A DNA stretch of 64,000 nt from Paralvinella palmiformis (lineage: Eukaryota; Annelida; Polychaeta; Terebellida; Alvinellidae). The notes under the pieces are model-generated. The model worked only from the letters and a program-made list of their open reading frames with translations, did not search any database and was not told the origin of the DNA. How positions within the stretch are numbered: the stretch's first letter is position 1; each line of letters begins with the position of its first letter. Positions 37,701 to 50,300 of the stretch are shown here, in pieces. The stretch covers positions 15,001 to 79,000 of the forward strand of contig JAODUP010000830.1 of the NCBI GenBank assembly GCA_025642065.1. The letters are read 5' to 3'. Made by a program: the position numbers and the translations under genes.

Positions 37701-40700
37701 TCCCCCTAGACGTGCAGTACTGCATTCACGCATGACAGGCAGTGTTAGGAGTGCACACGTACATACAAGTTTCACACTGATATGCCGATAGTTGAATGGA
37801 TAGAAAAGAAACAAAACCACACAAGTGTTATCGCATAAGACAATGTCACATCATACAGAATTATTAATGAAATGACTAAACATTATATGTATGCATAACT
37901 ATCTTTGAACACCTGTGTCTGTGTGTGTGAGAGAGAGAGACTTACTTCTGTAGACTGTTCTCTCGGAATCGACACCAAGATAAATTAAGTCTGTTGAGGT
38001 GCTGGCAGCGTGAGATAAAATCTATCAATGTCTTATCAGTGACCTGGTAAAATGAAAATTAATTTGAAAACTATGAAACTTTTAAAATTAATATCTTATA
38101 GCTAAACAATATATTTCACGGGTTCCACTTCTACTGATTACAAAGTTAGCTTCATAAAACTAGGTTATAAATATACCTTGTGCCAGTAAGGTTGCAAATT
38201 CAGATCTCTGTATTGTAATGTATCATAGCAGTGTTTGTAAAATAAGCTGAAATGTGTAAAACAATGTGCAAGTTTTTCTAATAGGTTACAAGTCTCTATC
38301 TGTTTGAAAATAATGACTGATAGAATGTAGGAATATTAAGTCTAAAATATTATACACACACACACACACACACAATTGGAATATGCGTGTAATATAAATG
38401 TACTAATTTTCACTTTGTTTTAATATCTGAATTTTTGGCAGACCATGTGTGTTGTCTCATGGAAATAAGAGAGTACTGTCTCATATTCAACTTTATATCA
38501 AATTACCATTAAAATTGATCTAGCCAACATTGAAAATCACCACAAAATACCCATGAATAAGAATGCACATAAAATACATCAACAATATGTGGTTATGTGA
38601 ATATGTACCAACTTGCATTTATTTAAATATATACAAACAGAATATTAACAGATTTTTATTAAAGATATTACTTACTGACTGACTGATGCCAAAGTACACA
38701 AAGCTTTCAGGTCGAGATGTCGTAGAATCACCTGTATCACTTCTTCCTAGTGTAAATATTAACAATTAACAAAGTAAACTAAATGCAGGGAGAGACATTA
38801 GTTTCAGAAATAGGTTTAATACTGTAAGTGGCAGCATGTCTGGTAATGAAGGTATTCAAACCCTAGTTGTACAAGGGTGACATTCACACCAGAAACACAT
38901 GGATGTCAATTCAGTGATTAATATCTTTACACAAAGTGCACGTGTTCATTTTCACGTGTTAAATGGTGCTATCCAGAAGATATAGGACTGCCAATGTTAG
39001 CCACAAAAATACTGAAGTCATATACACTCTAAACTTTAAAAACTTCACATGGAAATATTCAATGGATAAAGAAAATAGTCAATTAAGAAAACACATATTA
39101 GTGATATATTCCTAACAGCTTGACATTCATTAGGCCACAATAGGCATGGCATCAAATACCTCAGGAATAAATGATGTGATACGTTTAGCTGATGCAGAAA
39201 AAATGGAAATTTATTGTAGTTTTCTGTGCATATCAGGTCCATATGTATGAAGCTTGGATTAACAAGTTCTGGGGTATGTTTAGGGAAAGAAATAATGACC
39301 AAAGAAATAAGAAATGTCGAAAAATAAACACCCTTGAGACAAAGCCGGATCAGGCCAGAACTTGAACACAAGTTCTAAAACTCTGTAGACAACCATACTA
39401 CAAATAAAGTCACGCAGACAATAAAATACATGTGTTTGTTATTTCACTGCTAATCGCTAAAACTAACATTCTTGTGTGCCAGTATTTTTACATTTGTGTG
39501 GATAGTTAATTCTTGAGGAATGAGTCTGCAATAGACTGATCCTACTACAACTGCGACACCAAGTGGAAATTGACCGAAACTCGATGTTAGGTTAGAAAAC
39601 TATTACTGCTTATGGGGAATCTCAGATTATAAGGGAAATGACCATCGCACGTTTATTCAACAACAAAAGCAAATGGACATTTTGTTCCATTCAATCTTAG
39701 ATATTTCCTAGACCTAACTGTGTTTACTTTGTTCTCTCACAAAGGTAAGAAAAGTGTTATATTTCCCCCATGTTTACATTCAATATTAAACACGTGCAAC
39801 GTATCAGCCAGCTCATTTACATATAGCTGCATAAAGGCGGAGTTTGTTAAGCCATGCTCCTGTCTTATTTTGCCCATTGACTTGATGCAGGCAACAGCAG
39901 TGATCACATGATACTGAATATTCATAGTTTTTACACAGCCGCCACACTGATAACATTGTTTCTTCAGCAGGATTGTTTACAATTTAACCGACACAAATTT
40001 CAGAATAAAATACACTATTCTTTTGACAAGTGTGAAAGAAATATAAAACAGTCACGTGTCTAGTTTACATTATTTGTGTCCTGAATAAATAAATGCTGGA
40101 CTCGGGCTTAATTCACAAACAATAGTCTGCCAGTTGCACTGTTGACCAAAAAGGTGGCTGGATCCGATTTGTTGTTTAACAACACCAATGAGATTGTATT
40201 TTAGGGCACTCTTAGTCTTATATACCAAAACATGCTGTCTGGATTCGGCATAGATTCACGTGTCCAAGTATGTTAGTTTGTTCTAGATTGACCATGCCCC
40301 TGACTTAGTCCGAGTGTTGAAATCCACCTTGTTTTAAACAGTCCCATTGACTTTCATGTTATCAGCCTGGTTGGCAAATGTTTTCTAACCTAACAACTCG
40401 CCCGGGGTCCAAATACGCATGTGTAGCGGGATCAGTCTATTCTCTCACATAATGCTCATCATATGGAAACCAAAGGGGTTTTATATTTACTAATTAAATA
40501 TTGGAAGATTACAATTCACTTACAGGTAGGAGGTCAAATGGTCCATTGTCAGAGACATCCAACACAGCTGATATGCCATGATGTAGTGATGCTGATACAC
40601 CATCCTGGAGATGCAATTCAAATATGCCCTTGCTCACTTTATCAATATTTGACTCTTTCACTGGCTCCTTGGTACTAACAACATCAGCTAAATAGCCATT

Positions 40701-43700
40701 CTGCTCAAATGGTTCAGGATCCACACTAGAACCAAAATCCACACTATTGTTTGCTGGATGCGAGTCAGCTGCCGGCAGAGTCCCAACTAATTTCGCGCCA
40801 TCGAGTTCGGTGTAGTATTCACATTCTGATTGGTTGAATTCTAACCGGATTAGACTGGAGATGAAGAAACAAGGTTAAGGAGAATTTTAGATGATGGATA
40901 TTTTGTTACATCGACTTCATCACTTGATGAATAATGAATAATTAATTTTAGGAACATTATGATTATGTATTTATTACTTGGTGGGGAAATCAACTTTTGT
41001 TAGCTGTGGTGCAAATATTCTAGATGTGGCTGGTTCCTTATTTGGTTTGCCACTGTACAACTCAAACCATCTGAAAGGAAACATATGTGTGCAAGTCAAT
41101 AAATATATTTAAAGTTGTGACAATTATTAGAAATTTTATATAAAATAAAAACACAATTTAATGTAAAATTTTAATAATATAGCCATAATACTTGTAATGA
41201 GTTTATGCCACAAAGGAAACTACTTCACGACCAAATCTGAACTGCACCACCTATTTGGAATTCACTAATTATTACAATGTAGTGTAGGATGGATGGACGA
41301 ATGTTCTTTAATGACACATCGGCACAATTTAGGCCAGTCAGTGTCGTAATTAATCAACAGTGTGTAATTTTCATAAATATGACTTGTTACAACAAAGACC
41401 ATTTTTTTAAAGTTTGACATTTGAAACTTTTAATGATTTTTTTCTCATAATAGAATGCACAGGCTTTTAATACTGCCAAGTCCAACCCATACGACAGCTA
41501 GCATAGCTAACGATAATTGAAATAAACCTTAACGATATAGTATCATTATAAACTGTGTCTCACCATGTGTCTCCCAAAAAAGAAAATATAACAAAATACA
41601 CTACCTTGCGGGAGCTCCATCTTTCAGTTCAGTTTTACTTTTATCACAACACAGTATTCTAACAACTGCTCCTGGGTTATATGTCTCGTAAACCTTCACT
41701 TTAAGAGGGTACACTTTATCTTCAAATCCTAATTCTACACAAAAGAAACAAAGCATCGAGTATTATCATGGAAGCTTCAAAGGGCAGCACAAATATGGAA
41801 ACAAAGACTTAAATGAGACCTAACATAAAAATAAAATCCACTAATTAAAAATAGCGACACAATCCACATTTAATGCAATGCCATCATTTCCTTACTTTAA
41901 CTTTCAACGTACCTATAAAATCTTCACTAATAAAGTCTTCGGGTGTTTTCTCATATGGAGGAAAGTTTTCATTAAAGGGAGCAATCTTCCACCAAGTGCC
42001 ATAGGTCCTCTACAATAATTTAAAAAACATGAAAAGCTATGAGAGCTAGTTAACATAATAGCATACAATTCTTCATCAAATGACTTACTTGTTTTTTAAA
42101 ATAGTTTAAAGTTCATTGTTTATATGTTGAAAAAAAGCATAACTTTTATTAATAACACACTAATTAAAATATACAATAACCAGTAGTTAATGGACAAGTT
42201 TGTATTTATTTATTCTAGACAAATTATGTATTAAGAGTTTTTTTAATTAAAACTATAAAAATTCACATTAATTCACATTTCATTAACCTTTTATTTTGAA
42301 TATTACCTTTCATCTTAAACTGATTTAAAAAACTATCGTTTGACTATTTAACATAGGCTTAGTGCATTATGAGTGGATATTATCAGCAATAAAAGGCAAT
42401 TAGAAGGAAACAAATATTTAAGAGGGATTTGCATAGCTGTAACCTGTAACTATAAAATGATAAATTAATTTTGTAAATCTTATATACTATCTTAAGATCT
42501 GTTACAATCACATTGTATGTATTTGTTAAAATGTCACAAATATTGTAATTTTTCATTGTAAATCAGGCAAGATTTAATTAATTTTCAATGACTAATCATT
42601 GATCTTTTCAACAGGGGCAACTTAAAGAGCTCCCACCTAACAACTGGAAAAATCATATATGTCCTACTTCAACAAACGTTTTATTCAGTATTATTCAGAC
42701 ATTAACTAAGTCTAACTAGATGCGTAGATCTAGTAGTAGGTCTAGTATTAGACTCTAGTAACTAGATCTAGACTCCATGTCTAAGACTAACTAACACTAA
42801 GTAGGTATGTGGATAATTAAAAAAAACACCACAAATTTCAAAATACGTAAAATACTCTAAAATACCTATAATATGACACAAATAATATGTGAATATGTTG
42901 AGTATTAAGGAAGTTGTGGCATTTTCATTGTCTCTAAATGACAATGGTTTTGGTTCTGTTATTCCCATATGTTAGCATTACAATCATATGACCCGAATTT
43001 GATGGTTTTTCACTAAAGGCTTATAACTTAATAATCAAATATTTTTTTACAAAATCTTGAAGATATATGGATGGCATGTAGTTCTTTCATATTCTGTAAA
43101 TGGAGTAGAAGAGAGAATTAGTACCTAGGTAAATTTTAATTAGCAAAATGAACATTTTGTGATGAAAATTTGATGGCTTTTCACTATAATTAGTATAAAT
43201 TGTAAAATGCCAGTACCTTTCTTAATAGTCAAGATTTCTTTATTACATCTGGAATTAACTTGGATGGCAACCAGGTTTGGCATTGATTTAATCAAATTTA
43301 TTAAATCATCAATTTAATCAACATGAAAAATCAAGATATTGAATTTTCAGATTATGATTATCTTAAATTTCAATTAAATTAATGCTTACCGGATTACTCA
43401 CTTTATTTGTGCAAATTTATAATAATAATTATTCAGTTACTTAAATGTTGCTGTGCTCATGCAACATTGGGTCTTGTACATAGTAAACTGTGTAACAGGC
43501 TTGGAGTAGCAAAAGCGACTAAGCGAATAACTCAATAAATCAGTGTAAACAGTAAAGTGACAAAAACTGACACTGACAGTCGTAATTCTCGACCGGAGTT
43601 CTTACCAGAACACAACACTGAGTATAGTCTCCATATGATGGAAAAGTCGTAGGCTTGCCAGTTATGTTTGTAACAGTATACGAAATGCTGAATTCGCTGC

Positions 43701-43845
43701 CGTATTGAGAACTAAAACTAACAACTTCACTACACCATTGTTTATGACAATTACTGTCTGCTTGATCGTCCATGGTCACCCGAACGAGCTTACTATTTAC
43801 CACAAAGAATGATAACCAGGAGAATGTCGATAAATGTAAATTCAT
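27074..43845 (-). CDS. FBXL4: F-box/LRR-repeat protein 4 homolog (FBXL4), 15 coding exons
   Basis: FBXL4 is the substrate receptor of a mitochondrial SCF ubiquitin ligase that restrains mitophagy by turning over BNIP3/NIX. Coding exons (minus strand, 5' to 3'): 43845-43606, 42009-41913, 41734-41605, 41070-40978, 40854-40524, 38746-38676, 38246-38177, 38043-37946, 37593-37484, 35807-35678, 32600-32508, 32235-32128, 30615-30529, 27505-27401, 27206-27074. All junctions are GT-AG and phase-consistent, giving 631 aa against 621 in human. Landmarks: N-terminal hydrophobic/basic leader; a discoidin-like region ([25 protein letters not shown]); an acidic linker about 230-285; the F-box from about 293 (FDLLP then [11 protein letters not shown]); then LRRs with [28 protein letters not shown] and LEQLDILGT; and the C-terminus KKSFQSQ. 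An internal Met at residue 25 is an alternative start. Identification is secure. Confidence 0.96.
27805..27812 (+). promoter_or_regulatory. Full CRE palindrome upstream of the P2X7-like exon
   Basis: TGACGTCA, the full-length CREB/ATF site, lies 67 bp before the ATG at 27879. It is consistent with a promoter for the nested exon. Only the motif is directly visible. Confidence 0.3.
27879..28060 (+). CDS. Possible first exon of a P2X7 intracellular (ballast)-domain-like protein, partial
   Basis: An ATG opens a 60-codon frame beginning [20 protein letters not shown], followed by a Pro-rich stretch ([11 protein letters not shown]), and ends EMD plus two bases of a Trp codon at a good donor (g|gtatgt). 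Many invertebrate proteins with the P2X7-type C-terminal cysteine-rich domain start with a short acidic segment, an I.PY.FEP motif, then DWC.CG.C. The acidic start, the TYSFEP motif and the terminal MDW fit that pattern. The rest of the domain was not found downstream. The segment lies inside an FBXL4 intron on the opposite strand, so it could be a nested gene start or a stranded fragment. Function is inferred from this short resemblance only. Confidence 0.4.
30213..30491 (-). mobile_element. SINE family B copy
   Basis: This is the reverse complement of the family B consensus (head GGCCTAATGGGTAAGAGCG, B box GGTTCGAATCCTGG, body with CAGGTAT/TTGCCCGG and TTTATTTAGAATTAG). It lies in FBXL4 intron 13, immediately downstream of exon 13 and sense to the gene. 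Confidence 0.88.
30980..31250 (+). pseudogene. LINE C-terminal scrap plus 3' UTR
   Basis: The sequence at about 30991-31095 encodes [20 protein letters not shown] and [11 protein letters not shown], then a stop, the usual end of CR1/L2 ORF2. It is followed by about 150 bp of 3' UTR-like sequence ending in (ATT)n-like TGATTATTATTAA. It lies in FBXL4 intron 12, antisense to the gene. Confidence 0.65.
31282..32122. mobile_element. DNA transposon remnant with terminal inverted repeats, pogo/Tigger-like
   Basis: The ends match as inverted repeats. The left is TATATACTCGTGTATAAGAC; the right, reversed, is TATATACTTGTGTATAAG followed by CGCTTATAAGACACACC. Between them, at about 31865-32014, is a short frame ([13 protein letters not shown] ... 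[11 protein letters not shown], stop), resembling the acidic tail of a DDE transposase. The rest of the transposase is missing. The superfamily assignment is tentative. Its right end lies at the splice donor of FBXL4 exon 12. Confidence 0.65.
32277..32341. repeat. (GT)n microsatellite, interrupted
   Basis: Two GT runs are separated by GCGCACATCTGTTTTT. They lie about 40 bp from FBXL4 exon 12, near its acceptor side. Confidence 0.95.
34750..34846. repeat. (GT)n / GTGTTGGT microsatellite
   Basis: A GT run grades into a higher-order repeat GTGTGTGTTG. The Cys-Val frame across it is an artefact. Confidence 0.95.
35080..35400 (+). repeat. Degenerate tandem repeat with TTCAAATTTAAA cores
   Basis: Roughly four or five diverged units share CAGTTCAAATTTAAA, GGGCTA(C/T)(A/G)GCTATGAT and ACTGGCCA blocks. 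It lies in an FBXL4 intron. The periodicity is irregular. Confidence 0.5.
36821..37007 (+). mobile_element. SINE family C, full-length copy
   Basis: This copy runs from GGGGGCGCCTCCCTAGTCTA through A-box-like and B-box-like promoter sequences (GTTCAAATCTCGG) and the conserved body to an ATCATC tail. Flanks CCAAAACCCAACTTA (36806-36820) and CCAAAACTCAATTTTA (from 37006) look like a diverged target-site duplication. It lies in an FBXL4 intron, antisense to the gene. Confidence 0.85.
39530..40441. mobile_element. MITE-like element with ~70-bp terminal inverted repeats
   Basis: The left end (39530-39602) and the reverse complement of the right end (40378-40441) share AATAGACTGATCC, CTACA..TGCG and GTTAGGTTAGAAAAC in the same order. 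No transposase coding is visible between them. It sits in FBXL4 intron 5, about 80 bp from exon 5. Confidence 0.65.
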
Positions 43846-43856
43846 TCAGAAACACC

Positions 43857-43889
<33 letters not shown>

Positions 43890-43893
43890 CACA

Positions 43894-44055
43894 CAACTAA
43901 GTGGTCCCAGAAGCAAAAATCAACGGTTCATAATTGATCAGTAATGACAGATCTGATCTAATTTGTGCTAAATGATTCCACTAGTTAATAACGATTTCAG
44001 GTGATCTCGGTAGTAAACCAGTTATTATATGTAAAATCGCTCTTTTCTAATGGAG

Positions 44056-44094
<39 letters not shown>

Positions 44095-45750
44095 TGTGTG
44101 TGTGTTTACATATATACAGGACGTCACAACTTGAATTAATTTTCATTCCACATTTATCATATACCCTGCAAGTATAAATGTTTAATACAGTTGGATCTAA
44201 ATTGATCCAACATCTGAGGCTTACATTAGATCAGATTCAGTGAGAATGTTTGTGAAACTTGTATCAATGCATAAATCACGATGTTGTAATTTGCAAATGT
44301 TCTTAATGAATATAGGTACAAATACGGTGTTCAATAATGTACACATTATATACAAATTTAATAGTTAATGTCTATTTAATCTGAACAAATGTAAATATAC
44401 AACATAGCAGATGCTTCATGATATATAGTGAATGACCATCTATCCAGATCCAGATTGCTGACAATCTGGATACTATGCTTTCTAAAAGTGATAGATAGTT
44501 ATGCTGAGCATTAATCTATTTATATTAGTTAACTAATAACAGCTTAATCATATGCCCAGAAAACTCTCCTTGAATGATAGATTCATCGTTTGCTAAATTC
44601 TATGTATATTTATTTACAGGTATATTGACTTAATATTTACCACTAAATGTGGTATTTTGGGTGTAATCAAAAAACTAAGTTCCATTACTTTTCCCCAAAC
44701 CAAAGGTATTTAGCTAAATCAACTTAAGACATAAACATCTTTAAGGTAATATTCTCTACAAAAGTATTTGATGGATTCAGAGAAACCGTCCAACTGTTAT
44801 ATATTTCAACTGAAAATTCATGGTGGTATGTCAATGCACATGGCACTTCTTAAATATTCTGAGAGTGAATAACTATAATTATTGCTTTTACTTTAAATAA
44901 GATGCTATGTAAAATGGCATAATCATTTTATTATAGAAAAACTATACAATATAAACATTCTACATAAAGCAGATATTTTAAAATATACCAACTTCTTCAG
45001 AAACATGGACATATGTATGCATACATCTTCTCCAAAACCATTTATATGGTGTTATTTCCCTTTAACTTAATGGTAATAATATAATTCATTACATTCTGGC
45101 TCATGAACTCAACAAATACATATTAATTCACTAACTTTAAGTAACTCTGGCACTAAACTAACTGAGAAGTACACATACAAATTTCTTAATTTATGACCCA
45201 TTGATGACAGAAATCTTACCCATATTATGCAAATAAGGAAACAGTTTTATTAACTTTATTAACCACATGATATAACAAAATTAAGCGATCTAACATCACA
45301 ATAAAAAACTTACGGAGCACCAAAAATTACAAATACTTCATATTAAGTTGACATATCACAATCTCATCGAAGTTTGTTTAGATTTATTATATTGCAATAC
45401 TCTTAATTATTCATATCCTTTTAATAACACAAAATATCATCCTAAATACTCTGTTGTGGGGAATGACCCATCACCTCTGGTAATCCTTAATGAATATTTA
45501 GATATGGAACAGTTTGGCAAAGATAAAGAAAATAAATCACAGTTTTTCCAGTTTAAAGGTTAACTGGATTAACAATACTGGCAAACAAATAGATCTTCAA
45601 GGTATTACAATTCATTAAATTAACTGGATCCAAATTGGTCCAAATTAGAAAATATTCGAACAATAATGGTCACAAAAAAACAGATGATTTACGGTACACA
45701 AAAGTATAGCACTCATACTCCGTTTACATCCCATTGCTTCTATGTACTGC
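43894..45750. other. Intergenic between FBXL4 (5' end) and DUS3L (3' end)
   Basis: About 1.9 kb separates the FBXL4 start from the DUS3L stop. It must contain the FBXL4 promoter and the DUS3L 3' UTR. No other gene is visible. The 71-codon frame at 45348-45563 has no recognised similarity. Confidence 0.55.
44060..44104. repeat. (TA)n(GT)n microsatellite
   Basis: Compound TA then GT tract upstream of FBXL4. A similar AT/AC tract lies at 43857-43893, immediately before the FBXL4 start codon region. Confidence 0.95.
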
Positions 45751-46110
45751 TCACTTGTAAGCATTGGCTTTATGCTTGGGTAGAAAAATGAAGCCATCTG
45801 GCACTGGACCCAATAGCATCTCACTAAACAGAACATAAGAGTGGAAGGTATTACTGATTGTCACAATTATCAAATAAATAAGCAGAACATTAAGAACCGA
45901 ATAAATCTTGATTAACCTAATAATTAAGCCTATCTGGAGATATTCTAACAAAGCATTGGAAAGAATTTATACAATAGTTGTTGCCTGAAAATGAGTCTAT
46001 GTACATTATAAAGAAATAATATATGAAACTGTTCCCCTACATAATACACACCAATATATTCATAAGCAATCCACATAACTCTATATTTAAAACCAACTGA
46101 CATATGCCAG

Positions 46111-46141
<31 letters not shown>

Positions 46142-47340
46142 CTAGCAACAACTCAAGTCATACAATGTATTCATCCCTAACAGGATATTTTCAATGTGCA
46201 TGGTTTGTTACAATCTCTATATATATATATAATTCAGATAAGGTAAATAATGTTTTAAATTGCATGACATAATATATTGCAACATAACCCTAAGGTGTGT
46301 ATTTATTTATTTCCGTATAGCAGTACAAATAAATATACCTTATTTTGACCCAGTCAGCACAACTTGGACTAGCCATCATTGTTTCTAGGTCACTGCGGCC
46401 AAAATAATATGGTGGTTTCTCATTTATACGTTGTGGTAGTTTCTCTAACAGGCCAACTGGTATATATCTACATGAGTATAAATTATGAATAATTAACATA
46501 AAATGGGTTGCATCAACTACTGAACCTAAAATGAAAGATTTTCATAAAGCCATAATGTTTGATCTATCTGTTAGTCATTAATTGAACACTTTCATTATGA
46601 TGATGGACACTAATTGTACTGTTTTATATATTTGAGTGAGTAGCTTGTTTAGCTTTGTTAGACATAACATCTGGGACATATCACCGAGGGACAACTCTCT
46701 CATAAAACATAGCACAAATACAAGTACGAATTGGAGTCAGGCACATAACTTCTAACCACAGTGCTATTAAAGCATGCTATATATATATATTTTGTTTTTT
46801 TTATATAAAAAGTATTGTCATAAGTAAACTTTTATGATCTAAGAGCTGAACCGAAAAATACCTTGCAATTTTATTAATATGCAATAACAGAATAACAACA
46901 GCTACAATTCTTGTTATCCTAACTAATAAAAATAATTCCATTTCTCCAGTCATTAAATGTAATGAGCTCATTCTTATCAAATTAATCTTAGTCTTTCATT
47001 TTATTTCCTGCCCACCACATGCAAACTGAAACATTTCCTGCCAATATTTTATCATTACCTGTAGAGGAAGGACAACCACTCCAAAAGGAATCTCCTGGTG
47101 ATTGTGACGCCTTGTTGGTCAGAACCCCAATGTTCAAGACCAAAGTTGGTGAAGTCCCGCAAGATATCGAGACGTTCTGTAGCAGAGATGTCCCAGTGTC
47201 GTTGTTCTTTGATTTCAGTAAATAGCCAGGGCTTAATGAGAGCTCCTCTGAAAGAAAGAAATCCACAGGTGATAATTCAGAATTAGCACTACCTTTGCTA
47301 TCTGTGAAATTAGCTTACATATAAAGATAATAACAAAAAG

Positions 47341-47382
<42 letters not shown>

Positions 47383-50300
47383 CTAATAAATTTAATTATT
47401 CAGAATTTTTATTAGTTGGACAGAGGAAAGGAAGGGAAAATGTGGAATCATTACTTGTAAGGTAGGTGTAAAAAACTCAGCTGCACCACAGCACCATCCA
47501 GTGGATCAGTTCTTAGATTTCTCACTGATTAAGTTGTTTATATACTACTACAACTACAGATACTTTTATTTATATATCATTTAAATAAGATTAGATGTAT
47601 GCCAGTCTTTTGAAAGCAGATATAAGTATAGCCAAACTATGATAATTACTTAAACAAGCTGTTAACAATAATCACAGGCTATTACCTATTGTGTGTGTTA
47701 ATTTCATCAAAATTCAAACTTGTGTGTCAAATAAACAAGTCACAGTCGTCAACAAACACTAAAATTATAGTTGATTTACTTGTGGCCTACAGACTTCTGG
47801 GTTACTGAACTTTCTATCTTATTGTTTCTGTTCATTATAATAATGCTTGCTACATGCTCTAAAAATACGTCATATTCATCAGCCTAATATGCCACAGAAG
47901 CAGTTGTGAAGGCTCATCTATTATTTAATAAATGAATAAATCATATTGTTCACACTGAAGGTAATAGAAAGTAGTTTCATTTATTCACTTCACTGTTTAC
48001 CTAGCTATCATGGCACCCATCACACCTGTCTCCTTCCTGTGTTGTAAATAGTCTTCAAATGAGAGAATGTCACCATTTCCTGAAATAGTATAGCATACTC
48101 TGTCAAGGCAATTATGACTAAATATCAGAAACCAATTATGATTTACCATAAATTGTTATTTAAGACCTTTTCTCTTTTTAATGGAACAAGAGGTTAAACC
48201 ATAGGAACCATAACATTTAAAGTTTCCCCCCAAAGAAATCAGATATGTAATCGTAAAAACTGAAAAGTGCAATGGAAAGACTATATCATGACAACATAAA
48301 ACAGAATTTCTCTACAGATCTGATTCACAGTTTTACAAGGTACTTAGTACTAACCAAAAAGTGGCATTGGACTAGCTATCTTTGCACACTCTCCAATATA
48401 CTGCCAGTCAGCTAAACGTGTATATCTTTGTTCACGAGACCTGCCATGAAGCTTAAAAAGAAAATCAAAACGCAAACTCTAAAATAGCATACCGTAATTC
48501 ACCACCATAAAAACATATAATGAGATGCGAATTCAATAATAGTACCAATGACTTAAGTCAGTTTCCGCATCTACTGAGAATTCACACTTACTGTAACCAT
48601 AGATACACCCCAGTCACGTAAACGCGGCAATAAAGTATGTGCAATGTTCTTGTCTTCATATATTCCTGTCCTCAACTTCACAGTCAGTGGTATGTCCATA
48701 AGAGATGTCATGCTGCGAACAATCGTTTGAAACCTGCCTGGTCGTCCCATCAAGGCAGAGCCCTCACCCTGTAAGGCAAGGAATTATTACATACAAGAGC
48801 AACTAGACAGAAATCAGAAAGAATAATGTAGCACTCATCAATTCGACAATGTAGCACTCATCAGTTCAACAAGTTGCCCGATAAGCTTGTTAATTAAACA
48901 CAAATCAGACAAGTAAACCACACCCGTGCTCTAAAATAGGTCCATTGTTGTGGTATATACAGAACTGTGAAGATTTAATACAGGGTTTGAAATAGCTGTC
49001 CATCTGGAACCTGTGGGGGTAGAATTTATTTCAGACTGGTAACTAGTAAATGTAACCCGCCCAGCTGGTGGGTAACATTTGCTAGAATTTGTTTTCATAT
49101 GTATGACCATTTGCATAATTGAATTCTGGTTATATACAAGCTGAATTGATTTTTGTTGCCAATCTATTATCAAAAGTATACTAACATTGAATTATTTATA
49201 TAAATGTTAAAATATTGTATCAATATTGCATCAATGTCATTGCTTCCAACACACAATGCATTATGCAGGTCAGAGATTATTTCATAGTCAATAATTGAGA
49301 TAGGATGTTCCGTGAATGGCACTTGGGCTTTATTATTGTTTGTGGACCAATCAGCATCACCATGTAACCTAATTCGCATAGTTGGAAGTATTTTTGGCAT
49401 TTAAATATTCATGAACACATAAACAGATGGCAAGAGTATAAAAATGTAAGATACCAGCAGGGGCAGCCCTCCCCCCTCCAAAATCTAAATATAGTGATGG
49501 TAAAATAGCAAATAGCAGAATTATTAAATAGATAAAAGGAATTTTCAGGTAAGCTGGAAGGCTTTGGTCATTATTATATGAAGATGGCAAAGTGTTAATT
49601 ATGCATTAACATATTTGCCACAGATGATGATCGTATTTAAGGTAGGTCAATCATGTGTACATGGAGTGTTTGTTTGTAAATATGTGTCATTCCCTTTTGT
49701 CAATATTCAATCTGTGCTGGTTACTTTCAAATCAGACCAATCTAGCTGACTGCCATTAATTCTTATATAATAATATGTGATATTTATATAGCACCCTATT
49801 CAGCTAGAAGCTGCTCTAAGGCACTTTACAATATTATTATCCCTGACTCAGACCTGTTTCCTCCAAGCACTTATCTCAACTCCCAAGGGAGCATACAATG
49901 CATGCTGCCATTATAGGCGCAAAGCGTCACTCAAACACACAGTCATCGTGTCCTGTCAGGTATCTTAGGTTATACCCTGTAATAAACAGATCAATAAACA
50001 GAACCCATTGTTTTTATTTGATCTGTTTACCTTAAAATTGATGAAAAGAAAACAGGACAACATAAGTTTATTAAGCGTGGAATATCGTAATTAATAATAA
50101 TAATACAGAAAACACACATTCTATTTTAACATTTTAGGTCTTACGTAGTACCCAGAAATATATTTGCCACAATTAATGCTTTGACACATCAAATTCACTG
50201 CTAAATCATCGATACAGATGATTTGTCACTGCTCATAACTGCTCAGTTACAGTCCCTGCCAGCAAGATAAATCCAGAAAAAAACATCTTTTTATATTTAA

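Noticed and set aside
39045..39371. 108-codon minus-strand frame inside FBXL4
   Set aside because: It falls between F-box exons 5 and 6 but does not match FBXL4 and has no compatible splice sites; homology-based exons skip it.
46988..47286. Frames overlapping DUS3L exon 8 on both strands
   Set aside because: They are shadows of the true minus-strand exon 47247-47059, which encodes the conserved Dus sequence in another frame.
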